Below are positions 13,371 through 25,152 of a stretch of 64,000 nucleotides of DNA, piece by piece (the first letter of the stretch is position 1; every line of letters starts with the position of its first letter). A program made the position numbers and the translations under genes. Origin of the DNA: Brachycybe producta (taxonomy: Eukaryota > Arthropoda > Diplopoda > Playtdesmida > Andrognathidae); assembly GCA_036925085.1 (NCBI GenBank), contig JAUPFP010000013.1:1923001-1987000 (forward strand), written 5' to 3'. Under the pieces are notes generated by a model. It saw nothing but the letters and a program-made list of their open reading frames with translations. It searched no databases and was not told where the DNA came from.

Positions 13371-13447
13371 ACTTTATACTTTTTAACTTTCCCAATTTTA
13401 TTAAGTATATTTACTTAATAAAATTGGGAAAGTTAAAAATATAAAGT
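13371..13447. repeat. Perfect 28-bp inverted repeat (hairpin), AT-rich
   Basis: Arms 13380-13407 and 13412-13439 are perfect reverse complements (outer end TTTTTAACTTTCCC) around a 4-nt loop. Beyond one unpaired base, pairing continues for several more bases on both sides. No coding frame is involved. Confidence 0.9.
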
Positions 13448-13879
13448 TTTTGGTTTTCAGGATGTTTTATCATGTGTAAAATGTTCATTGCTGTCATATT
13501 TATGACACAACAATGAAACATATACCTCTTTGTTGTTTTTCATATAAGAAAAAAATAGTAAGTAAGCCAAATATGTAACATTTTTCAAGTTTGGCCATGA
13601 CTCATTAAATTAATATACTGTTAAATTGTTAAAATAAAACAAAGGATTTCAATTAGCAGTAATAAAAGTAAACGTGTTTAATAGTGAAAAAGGTATGACA
13701 ACACTACGTCATCGTAATTACATTTTATTCATAAAATTGCTAGTAATTACTAAAGTACTGCTAGCGGAACACACTTGTTTTGCATAAAAATTGACAATGC
13801 AGCAATGAGATTGAATGACGTGAATCGTTAGCTAGCAATAAAACTCATTGCTAGAAATGATGTTTATGATGATTGCTCA

Positions 13880-13975
13880 TTTTAAGATTGTGAAAGATAA
13901 TGCTAAACTCAGCAACTTTGGATATAAAATTTATATAAAAGTTGATGAGTTTTTTAGCTTTCACAATCTCATAAT
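13880..13975. repeat. Imperfect foldback repeat
   Basis: The left part (AGATTGTGAAAGATAATGCT, then AACTCAGCAACTTT) and the right part near 13940-13971 are imperfect reverse complements. The centre is an AT-rich loop around 13925. Confidence 0.6.
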
Positions 13976-14187
13976 TAGCAATAATCGAGAATATGCCCAT
14001 TAGGCCAAGGATTATCATACTCATCAAAAACTGACTTTTAAAAGAAATTCACAATTTGGTAGAAACTAGAATAATATACAAATATGTATAAAGTATTTAA
14101 ATATTTTTTTAAAACAAAATTTAGTTTTAGATTAGTTTTAAAATGATCAGATCTGAATTTTTTTTTACATCAACGTTTATTGAAGAA

Positions 14188-14563
14188 CTAGTGGGGTAAC
14201 CCGTCATAAATGACGGGAGCAAAATTCACAGGCATGTGGCTTTTGTGTGCATGCGCGTCGTTTTTTCCTTTTTTTCCTCCTTTCATTTCAACTTTCGTCA
14301 CCCCCTCCCACTTTTCTCTCTCTCTTTCCCCTTCTACACTTTCCAACCTTTTCCCCTCACTCCCTCCCACTTTTCTCTCTCTCCCCTTCTACACTTTCCA
14401 AACTTTTCCCCTCACACCCTCCCACTTTTCTCTCTCTCTCTCTCTCTCTCCCCCGCCCTTCTACACTTTCCAAAGGAAGAGTTCAACATATAGTTGACCT
14501 TGAGACGGTTCATTTATACAAATTTATATAAATTCCGACATGCTTCAATGGTTTTTGTTACTC

Positions 14564-14594
<31 letters not shown>

Positions 14595-14609
14595 CTGGGA
14601 TATTATATA
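14188..14609 (+). repeat. Interspersed repeat family 'ACTAGTGGGG', copy A
   Basis: It starts ACTAGTGGGGTAACCCGTCA, with an 18-nt hairpin (CCCGTCAT/AA/ATGACGGG). A pyrimidine-rich minisatellite follows (CTTCTACACTTTCC, CCTCCCACTTTTCTC units, 14280-14475), then GAGTTCAACATATAGTTGACC, a (CA)n run at about 14560-14591, and an end at AGACCTGGGATATTATATAA. The same order of blocks recurs at 53869-54231. The class is unknown; no coding capacity is seen. Confidence 0.75.
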
Positions 14610-17600
14610 AATAATAATTTTTAAATTGGCATATGTTTATTTTTAAAAAAATGAAAATGCTTTTAAAAAACTTTTAATTTTATTTTTTAAGTTGTATTTG
14701 AAGAAAGTTAATCACAACTTCTTAACCATCACATTATAAAAACATGCATCTAACTTTCTTTTTACTAGAATTTATAAACTATTAACTTTAAATAATTATT
14801 TTTTAACTAACTTTTACCTAATATAGCTACTGCCATAATCTTATGACAAACAAGCCACTACTATGAGGTAGAGGTTATAACATGGAAAGATAAGCAAATA
14901 TTGTTGCCACACCCATCACAGCACTGGACTGTTATAGTTGTATAATTTACTTTGACAATTAATTTGTTTTGCAAAAAAAAAAAAGGAAATATGATGAATA
15001 ATAAATTTATTTCAGGTATAATTAACATTTTTTTTCATAAGATAAATATAAATATGGGTATATTCGTTTGTGTTATAAGGTTGTTCTGCTTTTCTAAGCA
15101 CAGCGAAAATCCTTTTAACTTTAAAAAAGTTTTCCCTAATATTTGCTTGAATTCATTTTTAAAATAGACATTTCCTTACGAATGTAAACAATTTTATTTC
15201 TAATAGAATGAAACAAAGCATTTTATAATTATATGTCTACACATGAATAACTAACTGGTGACATGGTCACATCGGTGTTATGACAATGGAATTATTGTTA
15301 TTGTTTTAGATTTTCTGATTGGCTCGCGAGTCACTTTGAAACACATTATCTATCTTTCAGTCTATTAAATCTTTCCATTTAACATTTCTCAATATAACAC
15401 CACTTTCAATATATTACAACTGATGCAAAGTAATAAACTGTTAGGAAAGAGTTTCTTTTTCTAGACGCGATATGCAATGTCATGAAGTTTTTTTTTTCTC
15501 TCATTTTTATTTAGGACAACAAGAAACAAATTTGGCTGACGTTTGAGAATCACATTGGGAATGAGCTTGAACGCATTGCAATATCTCATTGTGTGCACCA
15601 ATTAACACTTCTTTTCAGTCTGCCATTTCGTTCATCGATTATTTTTTTCATCATAACTTGGCGAAATTATTAATCAATTGAAATTATTAGAAATTTGCGT
15701 TCATACAGTGTGTTAAATGTAATGCACCATAATACCATTGGTTCCCAAACTATTTTTTGCTTATCTCACAGTATTTTTACCTGGAGAAATTGCGACACAT
15801 GTGGAAAACTCACGACACACTAGTGATCCACAGCGCACCATCTGGAAACCACTGATTTTGCGCATACATGTAATAGGAAAGTTTTAATTATTTTTAGTTT
15901 TCCAATAGGTCTTATACATGTAGTTAAAATTTATTTGAAAATATGAAATTATATTCAATATAACATCTAATATTTTGCGGAACACCTAGCAAAACTCATG
16001 GCACACTAGTGTACCGCAACACACCCTTTGGGAATCATTGTAATATTATTACTAATATACAAAGTGAAGCAACTCATGATATTTAAAATGCATTCAGCCT
16101 GCAATACAGAGCACAATTGTTAGAGAAATATCTACAAAATTGACGTCAGATTTTTATAATAAGTAATCTTAATTATAAAAGTCGAAGTTTCTTAGATACT
16201 AGAAACAAGAAGGTGAATGTACTTAAAGTACTGTATTTTTATGAAACACATCTTTAAAAATAACTTTTGCGACTGTTCCAAAAAGATGTGAAATTCGAAA
16301 CTGCTATAAAAGTTTTATTTTTAAAAAATATTAAAACATCAGATATTGTTCTAGTTTTTACCATTTTTTTTGATTTTTTTTAAGATAGATCTACTCCAAG
16401 AAACCTGTGAAGTTCATTTTGTACAAATGGAAATTACTATTGAACCACGTTTAAGTCTGTCTAATGAGAAAAACACTGTAAACGAATAAAGACTACAACA
16501 TATAATCTGAAGTGAACAATTATGAGTTGCATTTCTATTATATTTTTCTGTTAAAATTCAAGGTACACAAAACACTGTAATTATAATGTAGCTTATACAT
16601 GTACATTGTTCTGCGCCTACACATTTCCGCCTTTTGTATCATCTTTTTTTTTGTCTATGGTCTTCTTTTGTTTTGCATAGTATTCAGGAAAGGACGTGTG
16701 CCACATGATTTTCTTTGAATAACCTAAGTTAATTTTCAAAAAAAAAAAAAAGAGGGATAAGTCGAAGGCAGAATTTGAGCCCATAATTATTTATCGCCAA
16801 TACATTTTATTATTTGGGCTCCATGTGACTTTGTTGATCCTCTTGTGTTTTTTGAAGAATTCCATTTAACAGTGCTATGTTGTTATTTGCAACTAGCAAG
16901 CGTTCAAGAAAGGCAACGCTTTGCTCAGTTCTATGGTTTGCTAATGATTCCCACTGATATTCATCTACCATGATGGGTAGAGTCGATTCGCATTATACAG
17001 TCATGGCTTGGACCGTGGTCAAATATTCTACTAGAGATTTTCAATTAAAATATAATGCATTTAGAAAGTTGGCGTTCACGCTGGCGACCACACTCAGATT
17101 ATGGTTTTCCATAGAAAAACGACAGTGTGTATAGACTCTTAAACTGTCAGAATATATGTATTTTTTGTACAAATCTTGCAGCCCTATGCTGTACCTTTTC
17201 TATTTCATATAAAAAAAAGTTTATTTGGAAAGATAACAACTAAGGGCCGGTTCACATTATCCGATTAATACATGGTCCAGTCATGGCTAGGTATCGAATT
17301 CGTGATTCGTCCCGATTTTCACTAGACAGTCCCAGTTTTCAGACCGCTGTCATGGTGCAAGTGTGCATGTTGTCTTAGCTGCTGGCATCGCCTTAGGTTT
17401 TAAGTATTTTCTTTTTGTTGAGTAGTTTTAAATTATTTTGTTTTTAGAAACCTACTATATGTAGCTACCACGTACGTGGCTAAAAAGTGGTGCAATTTAG
17501 ACTTATTATGAATATTTCATTTTTGATATAATTATGCGTTACAACCATATAATGCTTTTTATGCAATATATTTGTCAATATTTTGGTCGATTTTAACATA

Positions 17601-17963
17601 AATGTTTAGTGACATAATCTGTTTCCTCTAAAAATGGTTCCCTTATTCTCTTGTTTGGTGTAAAGCGTAATTTAATGAATGAGTCACAAAATAAAATATT
17701 CATGAATTTTGAGTATGAGGGGAGAAGATGAGAGATTCAGGAACAAAGGAAAATCTGTTTAAAAAGGTTGTGATTTTATTGGTTTGAGTAACGCAATGTC
17801 AAGTGCATTGACTTTTATATAACATTTTGTTACATTTGTTATATAAGGAATACAGTACAAGCGGACAATATATGAGAAAGCAAAGAAATACTAACATCTA
17901 CATTACAGTATTTAGTTTTTGGTTTCTAGCATATTTATCTTGATTTGTAGCTTATTTAACTGA
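14610..17963. other. Gene-free stretch with repeat remnants
   Basis: No supported gene. It holds a degraded inverted-repeat element at 15735-16040 (listed separately) and several short AT-rich frames judged to be noise. Confidence 0.5.
15735..16040. mobile_element. Degraded hAT-like foldback element
   Basis: The left end, CATTGGTTCCCAAACTATTT, and the right end, CCTTTGGGAATCATTG, are inverted-repeat partners. They resemble the CAGTGGTTCCCAAAC ends common in hAT-type non-autonomous elements. Internal ACACACTAGTG blocks also repeat. No clean 8-bp target duplication is visible. Confidence 0.45.
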
Positions 17964-18157
17964 CAGGCAAGTGTAGCCACCAATAGCTTTTCGTTTGCCC
18001 CGCCCTTTAATGAGCGTCAGACCAAAAATCAACCAATTAGAAATTGAAAAGGGCGGGGCATGTGACATTAGGCCAAATAACAAACCAATTAGAAATTAAT
18101 GACACTCATAAAAGGGCGGAGCAAACAAAAAGCTATAGCGCTGACTACACTTGCCTG
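17964..18157. mobile_element. 194-bp foldback element (MITE-like)
   Basis: Arms of about 55 bp start CAGGCAAGTGTAG and end CTACACTTGCCTG, both including GCTTTT(C/T)GTTTGC(C/T)CCGCCC. The centre has two direct copies of CAACCAATTAGAAATT. Its GC-rich arms stand out from the AT-rich surroundings. No target duplication is clear, so the superfamily is not assigned. Confidence 0.75.
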
Positions 18158-18638
18158 TATTTAGCTGGCACTTTCGTTATGACATTTAACCAAAAATAGA
18201 CATTTTGTCATTATCATAGATACAAAAAAAAATTCGGAGACACACTGGTAGGTCTGCTGTTTAAATTATATTGTTTTAACTCCAATGTCCTTTTGCATAT
18301 TTATTCTACTGAATGAGTTAAAATTCGAGATTCCAATCTGAGTCACATGAATGTCATAGTATGCCTACGACTGATTCTAATCGAAAAATGAGTAATTCTC
18401 CTTTTAAAATTTTTTTATTCAAATCAATTTTATTTGTCTGATTTTATTCCATCATGTAAAACTTTTTTATTCAGTATTTCCTTTGACCGAATCGCATTGG
18501 AATGAAATGACATAAAAGGGATGAGTTCATGGCTGAGCAAAACAAAAATAGCCTACACTTTTAATTGTTATTATACATTAAATATAACAAAGTGAACCAT
18601 TATTCTTTTGGCAAAAAATATGTATTTTTTTTTATTTA

Positions 18639-18812
18639 CTAGAACAAGAAAGAAACTATTTGAATGACGTCATTGACAGCAGACTGAAGTGCATGTTTTT
18701 TTCCCTTTATTTTCAAATGGACTTCTCTCTCTTCCAAGTTCCACTTGGGTGTTTGTTCTTGTAATTTATAGAAAAAGTCGATGCCAGCTGAGTCAAACGG
18801 GGGTGATCTCAT
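18639..18812 (-). CDS. Candidate small ORF (57 aa), unrecognised
   Basis: From ATG at 18812 to TAG at 18639. The peptide begins MRSPPFDSAGIDFFYKLQEQ and includes PKWNLEEREVHLKIKGKKHA. Its composition is balanced (Asp, Glu, Lys, Trp, Pro), unlike the Phe/Ile/Asn-rich noise frames nearby. No domain is recognised, and no upstream or downstream exon is apparent. It may be an orphan microprotein, an exon of an unseen gene, or chance. Confidence 0.25.
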   Translation of the reverse strand: MRSPPFDSAGIDFFYKLQEQTPKWNLEEREVHLKIKGKKHALQSAVNDVIQIVSFLF

Positions 18813-19520
18813 TGTATTTTTTTTTTGCACTCTGTAGGCGTTCTGCGTTGGAGTGAAAAGAACAGCAAGGGAGAGAGAAAAAAGCTTGAAAATCAGTGTA
18901 AATGTGTTGGTTAGGTGAAGAGAGAGGGATGAGAACTTTGATAATAATGACAGGGAATTCGTTTAGTTGATGGACGCGCGGCCTACTTGTGTGTGAGTCA
19001 TAACAATCTTAACCACCCGCACGAAATTTGTAATATTTTTGGTGTAAATATGTGTGTAGTATGCATTTAAAATGCATTAAAAAACAAGTGTGATTGCAGT
19101 TTTGCCACAAGCTCACAACTTCCACAAGTGGTTGGTTGTGTCACAAGTAGACTAGTAGTTTACTAACTCAATTATAGCTAAGTTATTATAGTTTAGCAAA
19201 TAATAATAGTGATTTACCCAAGTGCAAACTACAGCATTGTACAGATTCATGTAATATTGGAATTTATAGTGACAATTTACTTCCTTTTAACTGTCTAGGA
19301 CTTTTTTATATTTTTCTTATTGGACTTTCACTTGGAATATGTATGTATAATAACCTACAGTAGTAAACAATGTTATGTGTATTTTATTGCTATATTTTTA
19401 TGTTGTATACAGCATTTATTTATTGAAATATTTGTTTGTAATTGTTGCTTGCTGCTGCTGCTGCTGTTGTTGGGGTTACTTTATGAAGCGCTTTTTGAAT
19501 TCATAACATCTCTTTGTTGT

Positions 19521-19856
19521 CAGGGGTCGGCTGGATTGAGGCAAGAGGGCCCCTAGTCTTTTTTTGCTGCTTTGTGTCTGCCCACATCTCCCTTCATATA
19601 ATAGGCAATAAAAAGCCAATCATTTTAATATCTATTTTTCAAACCGCAATAACGTTATGGAAAAGTAAATAGCAAGTTTGCATTATATTTGCTTAGAAAA
19701 AGAACGTTATAAATGCGAGTGAAAAATGCAGACATTTTGTTATTGTACCGGCACATAAATAATGATAAAAAAAAATTTAATATTTACACGGGCCCTCAAG
19801 AGCTCCGGGCCCGAGGCTTCTTCAGCCTACTTAATCTAATGGATAATCCGGCCCTG
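19521..19856. mobile_element. Non-autonomous hAT-like element with 8-bp target duplication
   Basis: The left end CAGGGGTCGG and the right end CCGGCCCTG are inverted repeats; the right half reads (reverse complement) CAGGGCCGGATTATCC, a common hAT MITE terminus. GGGCCC blocks recur inside both ends. The flanking 8 bp are TTTGTTGT (19513-19520) and TTTGTTAT (19857-19864), 7 of 8 identical, the duplication length expected of hAT. Confidence 0.7.
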
Positions 19857-19911
19857 TTTGTTATGCGCTTTTTGTTGGGGTTTTGCATTCAGTTTCAAGT
19901 TTCAATTTCAG

Positions 19912-19919
<8 letters not shown>

Positions 19920-19944
<25 letters not shown>
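19920..19944 (+). repeat. Poly(G) run of 25
   Basis: An uninterrupted G25 tract, exceptional in this AT-rich window. A second, G14, is at 21161-21174. GGGGGGGCCCCC at 20143-20154 lies nearby and may be the other end of a decayed element. Confidence 0.9.
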
Positions 19945-20169
19945 CAAAACTTGACCGACTTGATAATTTTTGTATACATGTATATGCAGGCCAGTGCTGC
20001 AAGACGTGTGCATATTGCCACTTAATATAAATTTGGTTTTGATGTATTTATTTATATTTGAAAGAAATTTGAAAAAAAATATGCACAAACTCTAGTTATA
20101 ACATATGTATATACTAAATGTAATAATACAATTGTTTTTCAAGGGGGGGCCCCCTTGCACCCCCCAAAT

Positions 20170-23115
20170 ATGACGTCTCTGTTTGAACTTCAACTGAAAA
20201 CGTCAGACTAGGGATCCATTATAGGCCTAGAATAAAACCTGTTTAAAACGTTGGGTATCTTTGAACAAGATTTTTCTGTATTGGAATTCTTAAGAGTGGC
20301 CACGTTGAATTTCAAGTGCCAAGTTTCATTATTGAATTTGGGCCTAACTTTTATCAACTTTATTGATTGGTTTAGGTTTGCATGTTGAAGTTTTTTTCTT
20401 TGGAAAGTCTCCTAATATTCTGCTTTTGTTAACTTAATATTATAAATAGTGATGTGGAATGCACCACACCTAACATATTGTTTACCCAGACTTATATTGT
20501 AGTTGTTAGATAATACAAATTAATTATTGTGCATGCATTGTATTTAATTCTAAGCAGTTCTTCATACATACAGGCTATATCTGAATTTTCCTCTACCTGC
20601 GTCTGAGTGCGTCAGTTGTTGTTGGCAAAGTCCTTGTTTAAAGCATAAGTAGCAGATGTTTATAAATTTAAAGATTAAAAAATTGTTTGCACTTTTTTGA
20701 ATATATGGATAGAGAGGGGTATTATTGTAACAAAATGAACTTATGACATATGTGGGTCGTTTTAGGTAACGTAAAAATACTAAAAGTTAAACGTTGGTCT
20801 GCATAAAAATGTGAAAAGGATGAATTTAAACAAAGGAATAATTCTATTGGGATGTTTATCCCCCTTTTTTCTATTAAATCACCCTTTGTAAAATGAGGGG
20901 TAGTGTTCTTACTTTCCGCTTTTGTTACTTGTTGTCGGGCTAGTACAAGGATTACTTTTGCCTGGTTCTTTACAAGTTTATATAGCTAGTAGGTTGTACG
21001 TCGGTTATACCTGTAGATTTTTATTTTTTAAACAAAAAAAAAAATTAAGAGGGCTTTGTACTTTTATAGATACACAGTATACATTTTTTTTTTGAAAAAC
21101 AAATATTTTCTGAAAACCGCAGGTTGGGGAAAATATCTCCTATAGAACAAATAGCCATCCGGGGGGGGGGGGGGTGAAAACAAAATAAATATGTATAAAG
21201 CTACTGTACCTTAAGTTACAAATGAAGAAAAATTAAATGAATAGTTTAAGTATTTATTTTTATGTGTTAGATTTGTATAACATCACAATTGAGAAGCTTT
21301 TAGTTTTTAGAAATTTCATTTCCAATATTACAGGGTTCTCACCCAAACCTGAAATGAAAACTTTTGAATTTTCAGGAAATTTTAAATTTGGCATAAAACT
21401 CAGGAAAAAGTTCAGAGAATTTATTTAAATGCAAAAACAAGAAAAAACGTTGAAAACTCGTAACATTTAAATTTTAAAATTTCTTTTTAAATTTCATTGC
21501 TGATCACACAATTTAAAAAATAAAACGGAAACTAGATTAATTTTTGTACATTTTTAATTTTGCTTTCCGTTATTAATAAATAAAATTACAAGAAATTTTT
21601 AAAATATTTTTGTGCATGCACTTCTCACAGAATCGAAAATGCATCAATTCATGAATTTCAAAGCTGCTGCACGCAGTACTTGTGCTGTGATATTCCATAG
21701 ATATATGGCGTGTTTTTATCCTAGAAAATTTCACCAAGTTGTTGTTTAATACTTTAAAAAATTAAAATTGATATTTGATGGAAAGAGAGTGGAGAGAGAT
21801 AGAAGCGGAAATTCTCATTATCACGCACAAGTTTCTATAAGCATATTATAATTTATAACATATTTTCAACAAAGTTCAGTTCAACTTAAGAGCCTATATG
21901 TGTGACACCATTTTGAATATTAGCAGATGACAATTATAGTTCCACTTTTCGCCGTTTAGTGGCGCCCCACAGCTAAGCCATTGAAACCAATGAGAAAGAG
22001 AAATTCCTATTTTAAAAATACATGGTTCGGGCAAATGTTTTGTTTTCTGCAACGAAAATTATTATTTTCAAAATTCAAATTGCAATATGTACATAACAAT
22101 ATTGCTCATCTAGTGATACATTGGTACAAATTTATAATTAGTTTTTCTATTTTTAATTTCATTTTAAAATCTCGTATTTTTTTAGCTCATGTTAAATCCC
22201 ATAGGCGACAAACGCTCCTCCGTTTATACATTTTATGGGATCAAACTTCCCACTAACCATAAATTTCATGATACCCTAAAATTTGACCACTAATTGTATA
22301 CGACTCAAATGACTCACCATTGTAGATCAAAAGTTGCTCTTCCTTTTTTCAGTAGTGCATATTTACCCAAAAAAAGTCGTTATTAAAATATACCCACTTT
22401 TATCCATCGATAAGAGAGAAAATGGCGGACAAAAGTGTATCAAAATTGATTTTTTTGCCACATGTTGACGTCACAGCTACAGAAGCGCCTACATGCGAAG
22501 ATTTTTGTAAGTTTTTTTTCACTGTAGGCTCTTAAACAGTCACATCTATATGTGCATGTATACTGTTGTGACCCAACGTGATAGGCCCACAGTATTATAG
22601 TTTGTTTTCGTAAATTACAGCAATAGCAGAAGTCATGCTGGTCGTTGTTGCAACCACAACAATGCAAAGCATGTACATGTAGGTATGTGGGTGTCACTGA
22701 CACTTTATATCTCTTAACTCTGATATGCATGTTTGATTATATGTTGTTATATATTGATAAGGTCGTAAAAGCTGCCCTGATGCAAAAATGAAACATAGGA
22801 GATTTATGTTGATAAAACTGCGTTAGCTTCCATGGATAATCTTTCATTTTGGTTACATTTTAATATTATATTTACTGTGGGTATCATGTACATGTGCTTG
22901 GTCGTTGTTTACCACGTGAGCGGATATGTGGTGGCACAAGATGATTAGTTTTGAGATTCTGCGTGGTACTCGAGCCCTGTGGCAGGACTGGTGCAAGAGT
23001 TTCATGCTCGTCAGAAAGTAATACGTTTTGGAAGGGAATTCCCCGGCCCCCTTCTATAATAGGCGTGATGGTGTAGAGCATCGCCAACAAGGGTACTCCT
23101 CCTCTATAAAGACCG
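20170..23115. other. Gene-free stretch
   Basis: No supported gene. TTAAGAGCCTA motifs at about 21885 and (inverted) 22525-22535 could bound an old foldback element with poorly conserved interior. A frame on the minus strand at 22440-22730 is Cys/His-rich but shows no domain. Confidence 0.4.
21111..21216 (+). repeat. Interspersed repeat, copy 1 (partner at 33542)
   Basis: It shares with 33542-33656 the blocks AAAACCGCA, CTATAGAACA, TAGC...GCCATCCGG and ACAAAATAAATAT, ending in CTACTGTACCTTA. The G14 run lies inside this copy where the partner has GGAGAGAC. Confidence 0.65.
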
Positions 23116-23795
23116 GGTTACACTAAGTTACTAGTCACTTCAAAATAGGTATAAATGATCAGCCAGTGTAGGAAATTAGTAAATAAAGAAACGAACAACA
23201 AACTTCTGTGTTAAACGTGCGACTAGTCTTTGGTGATGCTTTAGGCCCGTAGCAAATTAGGCAACAAAATGAGCTTGTAACCAGCAACAGTCCCCAGAGA
23301 CTGTTGCTAGTGATGCTACACTAGCGCCACCACTGCAGTTGCAGGCACCAAAATGGTAGCTTGCAACAGTAGCAGGTGGATGTTGCCTCTGCTCAGTATA
23401 GTGAGCAGAGGGAACAAGCAACCATTGTGTGCCAGCAACTACTTTCTTGTCACGTGATCATAATTTGGTTGCTGGTTCCGCGCTCGTTTGGTTCCCTAAT
23501 TTGCGCCCGGCCTTAAAGCAGACTAGTAGACAATAATTTGCAATGATAGTTATTCAAGTAAGTCTGCTTCAATGAGGTTTGTCTCATGATCCGTTCCATT
23601 TGCTTGCAGATCATTGGCTTGTCACTGCAGATTGGTATCACAAAGTGGGATGGAAGTCTACTTGAAGAATGTAGTCACTAGCCAGTCATATCCTAGTCTT
23701 AGAGGGTTCACAAGTTATGTTAGATGTGATGACTTGAACATAACTAGACTAGTCATGTATGACTATTTTGCAGTGACTAGCAACTTAGTGTAACC
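23116..23795. mobile_element. Foldback DNA element with a second foldback nested inside
   Basis: Outer inverted repeats start GGTTACACTAAGTTACTAGT and end (reverse complement) GGTTACACTAAGTTGCTAGT, extending through the CACTTCAAAATAG region. Inside, at about 23242-23515, a second inverted repeat pairs AGGCCCGTAGCAAATTAGG with CCTAATTTGCGCCCGGCCTT. No transposase frame is seen, so both are non-autonomous. Confidence 0.75.
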
Positions 23796-25152
23796 ATGCC
23801 TTAAGCATGGAAACATAACCAAAGGGTATATCCAGATGGGTACGATTTTCTTTGGAACAGTTCGAACTGGGGCGACGCCAAAGGTTGGAGGTGGATGCTA
23901 GCATTGACGTGTCGGTAGCGAAAATAGTATAAACAAATGTGTAGTTAAATAGCAAAAAGCATATTATGCAAATGTTGCAGATTACAGAAGGGGGACTAGT
24001 CCGATCCCAAAAAGGCTTTACAAATGGAGTGGTGAGAGGAAAACATTGCTAATTTATCTTGAACAAAAGTATTTTTAAGTTTTTAATTAAATAAAGCATT
24101 TCAATTTAAATTCATTCTTTACCATTTTTAAATTCTTTTTTTCCCCGCTCAGTATATGCTTTTTCTTATTTAACCTCTAGTTTTATTTTTAGTACCACCA
24201 CGTCACTATTAGCCTCCACATCTAACTCTAAATTAATATTAGAATCTTCCCAGCTGGAAAAACACCTACAAAATAATCAACTGGCTCTAGAGTGTCAGTA
24301 AGAGGAGGAGATCATTGCACTGCATGTATTAATTATCATAACATCCTAAGCTTATTAGTTTTTTTTTTGCAATTTCTAAACAATTCAAGTTTTTCATATT
24401 TTTAAGGCGGTTCGCCAGGAATTTCTAAGTTTTAGGTCTCTCAGCTTTTTATGAAACATAAACTTTAAGAAAAAAAAAGGTTGTTAGAAAGTAGGATAAA
24501 ATGTGAATGTGCTAAAAGTATTGTTAATAATTATACAATAGAAAGTTTAAAACTTTTTGGCAGCGTGAAAGTGATTATATTTCATGTTTCTTTTTGTCGT
24601 TTTTTGCTTTATAAAAAACGTAAATTGATACTTTCAAAATTCTACAGATGTTATTTTTATTTTTAAAAAATCCCATTTGTACTAAATACTATAAATTTTA
24701 GAGGTTTCTATTTTAACATTTTAGCCTTCTAATATTTTAGAGCATTTCATAATAAAACTGTAACTCTCGCAGTTCATGAAGTTGGTACTCAACGATGATA
24801 ATTATTGACACATGTCATATTATTAATGTCTTTGAGAATATACGAAATTTGTCAACATATTGTGCTTTGGAGAGGCGAGCGAGTGCTAAATACCATATTG
24901 GGTTGGTATGAATTACACTTGCACTGATACATACAAGTATTAAGTATCACATATCAGGTTAAATAAAATTCTAATTTGTTTATGGATACAAGGAATGCTA
25001 AAATAATAAATATTAAAATTAATAAATATCGAGTAAAGCAACATTATTGAGCATAGTAAAATCTAAAGTAAAAAAGGACATATTTTCCAATTTTTGATAT
25101 GTTGTTCATTGATGTGTAGGTGACATTTTACAGACACTTGTTTAGTCTGTTA

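Noticed and set aside
14210-14531. Three overlapping Phe/Ser/Pro-rich frames (also at 53892-54302)
   Set aside because: They are translations of a pyrimidine minisatellite inside an interspersed repeat.
19713-20088. Frames crossing the poly(G) run
   Set aside because: Poly-Gly/poly-Pro artefacts of a homopolymer and transposon ends.
22440-22730. Cys/His-rich minus-strand frame
   Set aside because: No consistent zinc-finger spacing, no splice context, and it overlaps repeat-like sequence.
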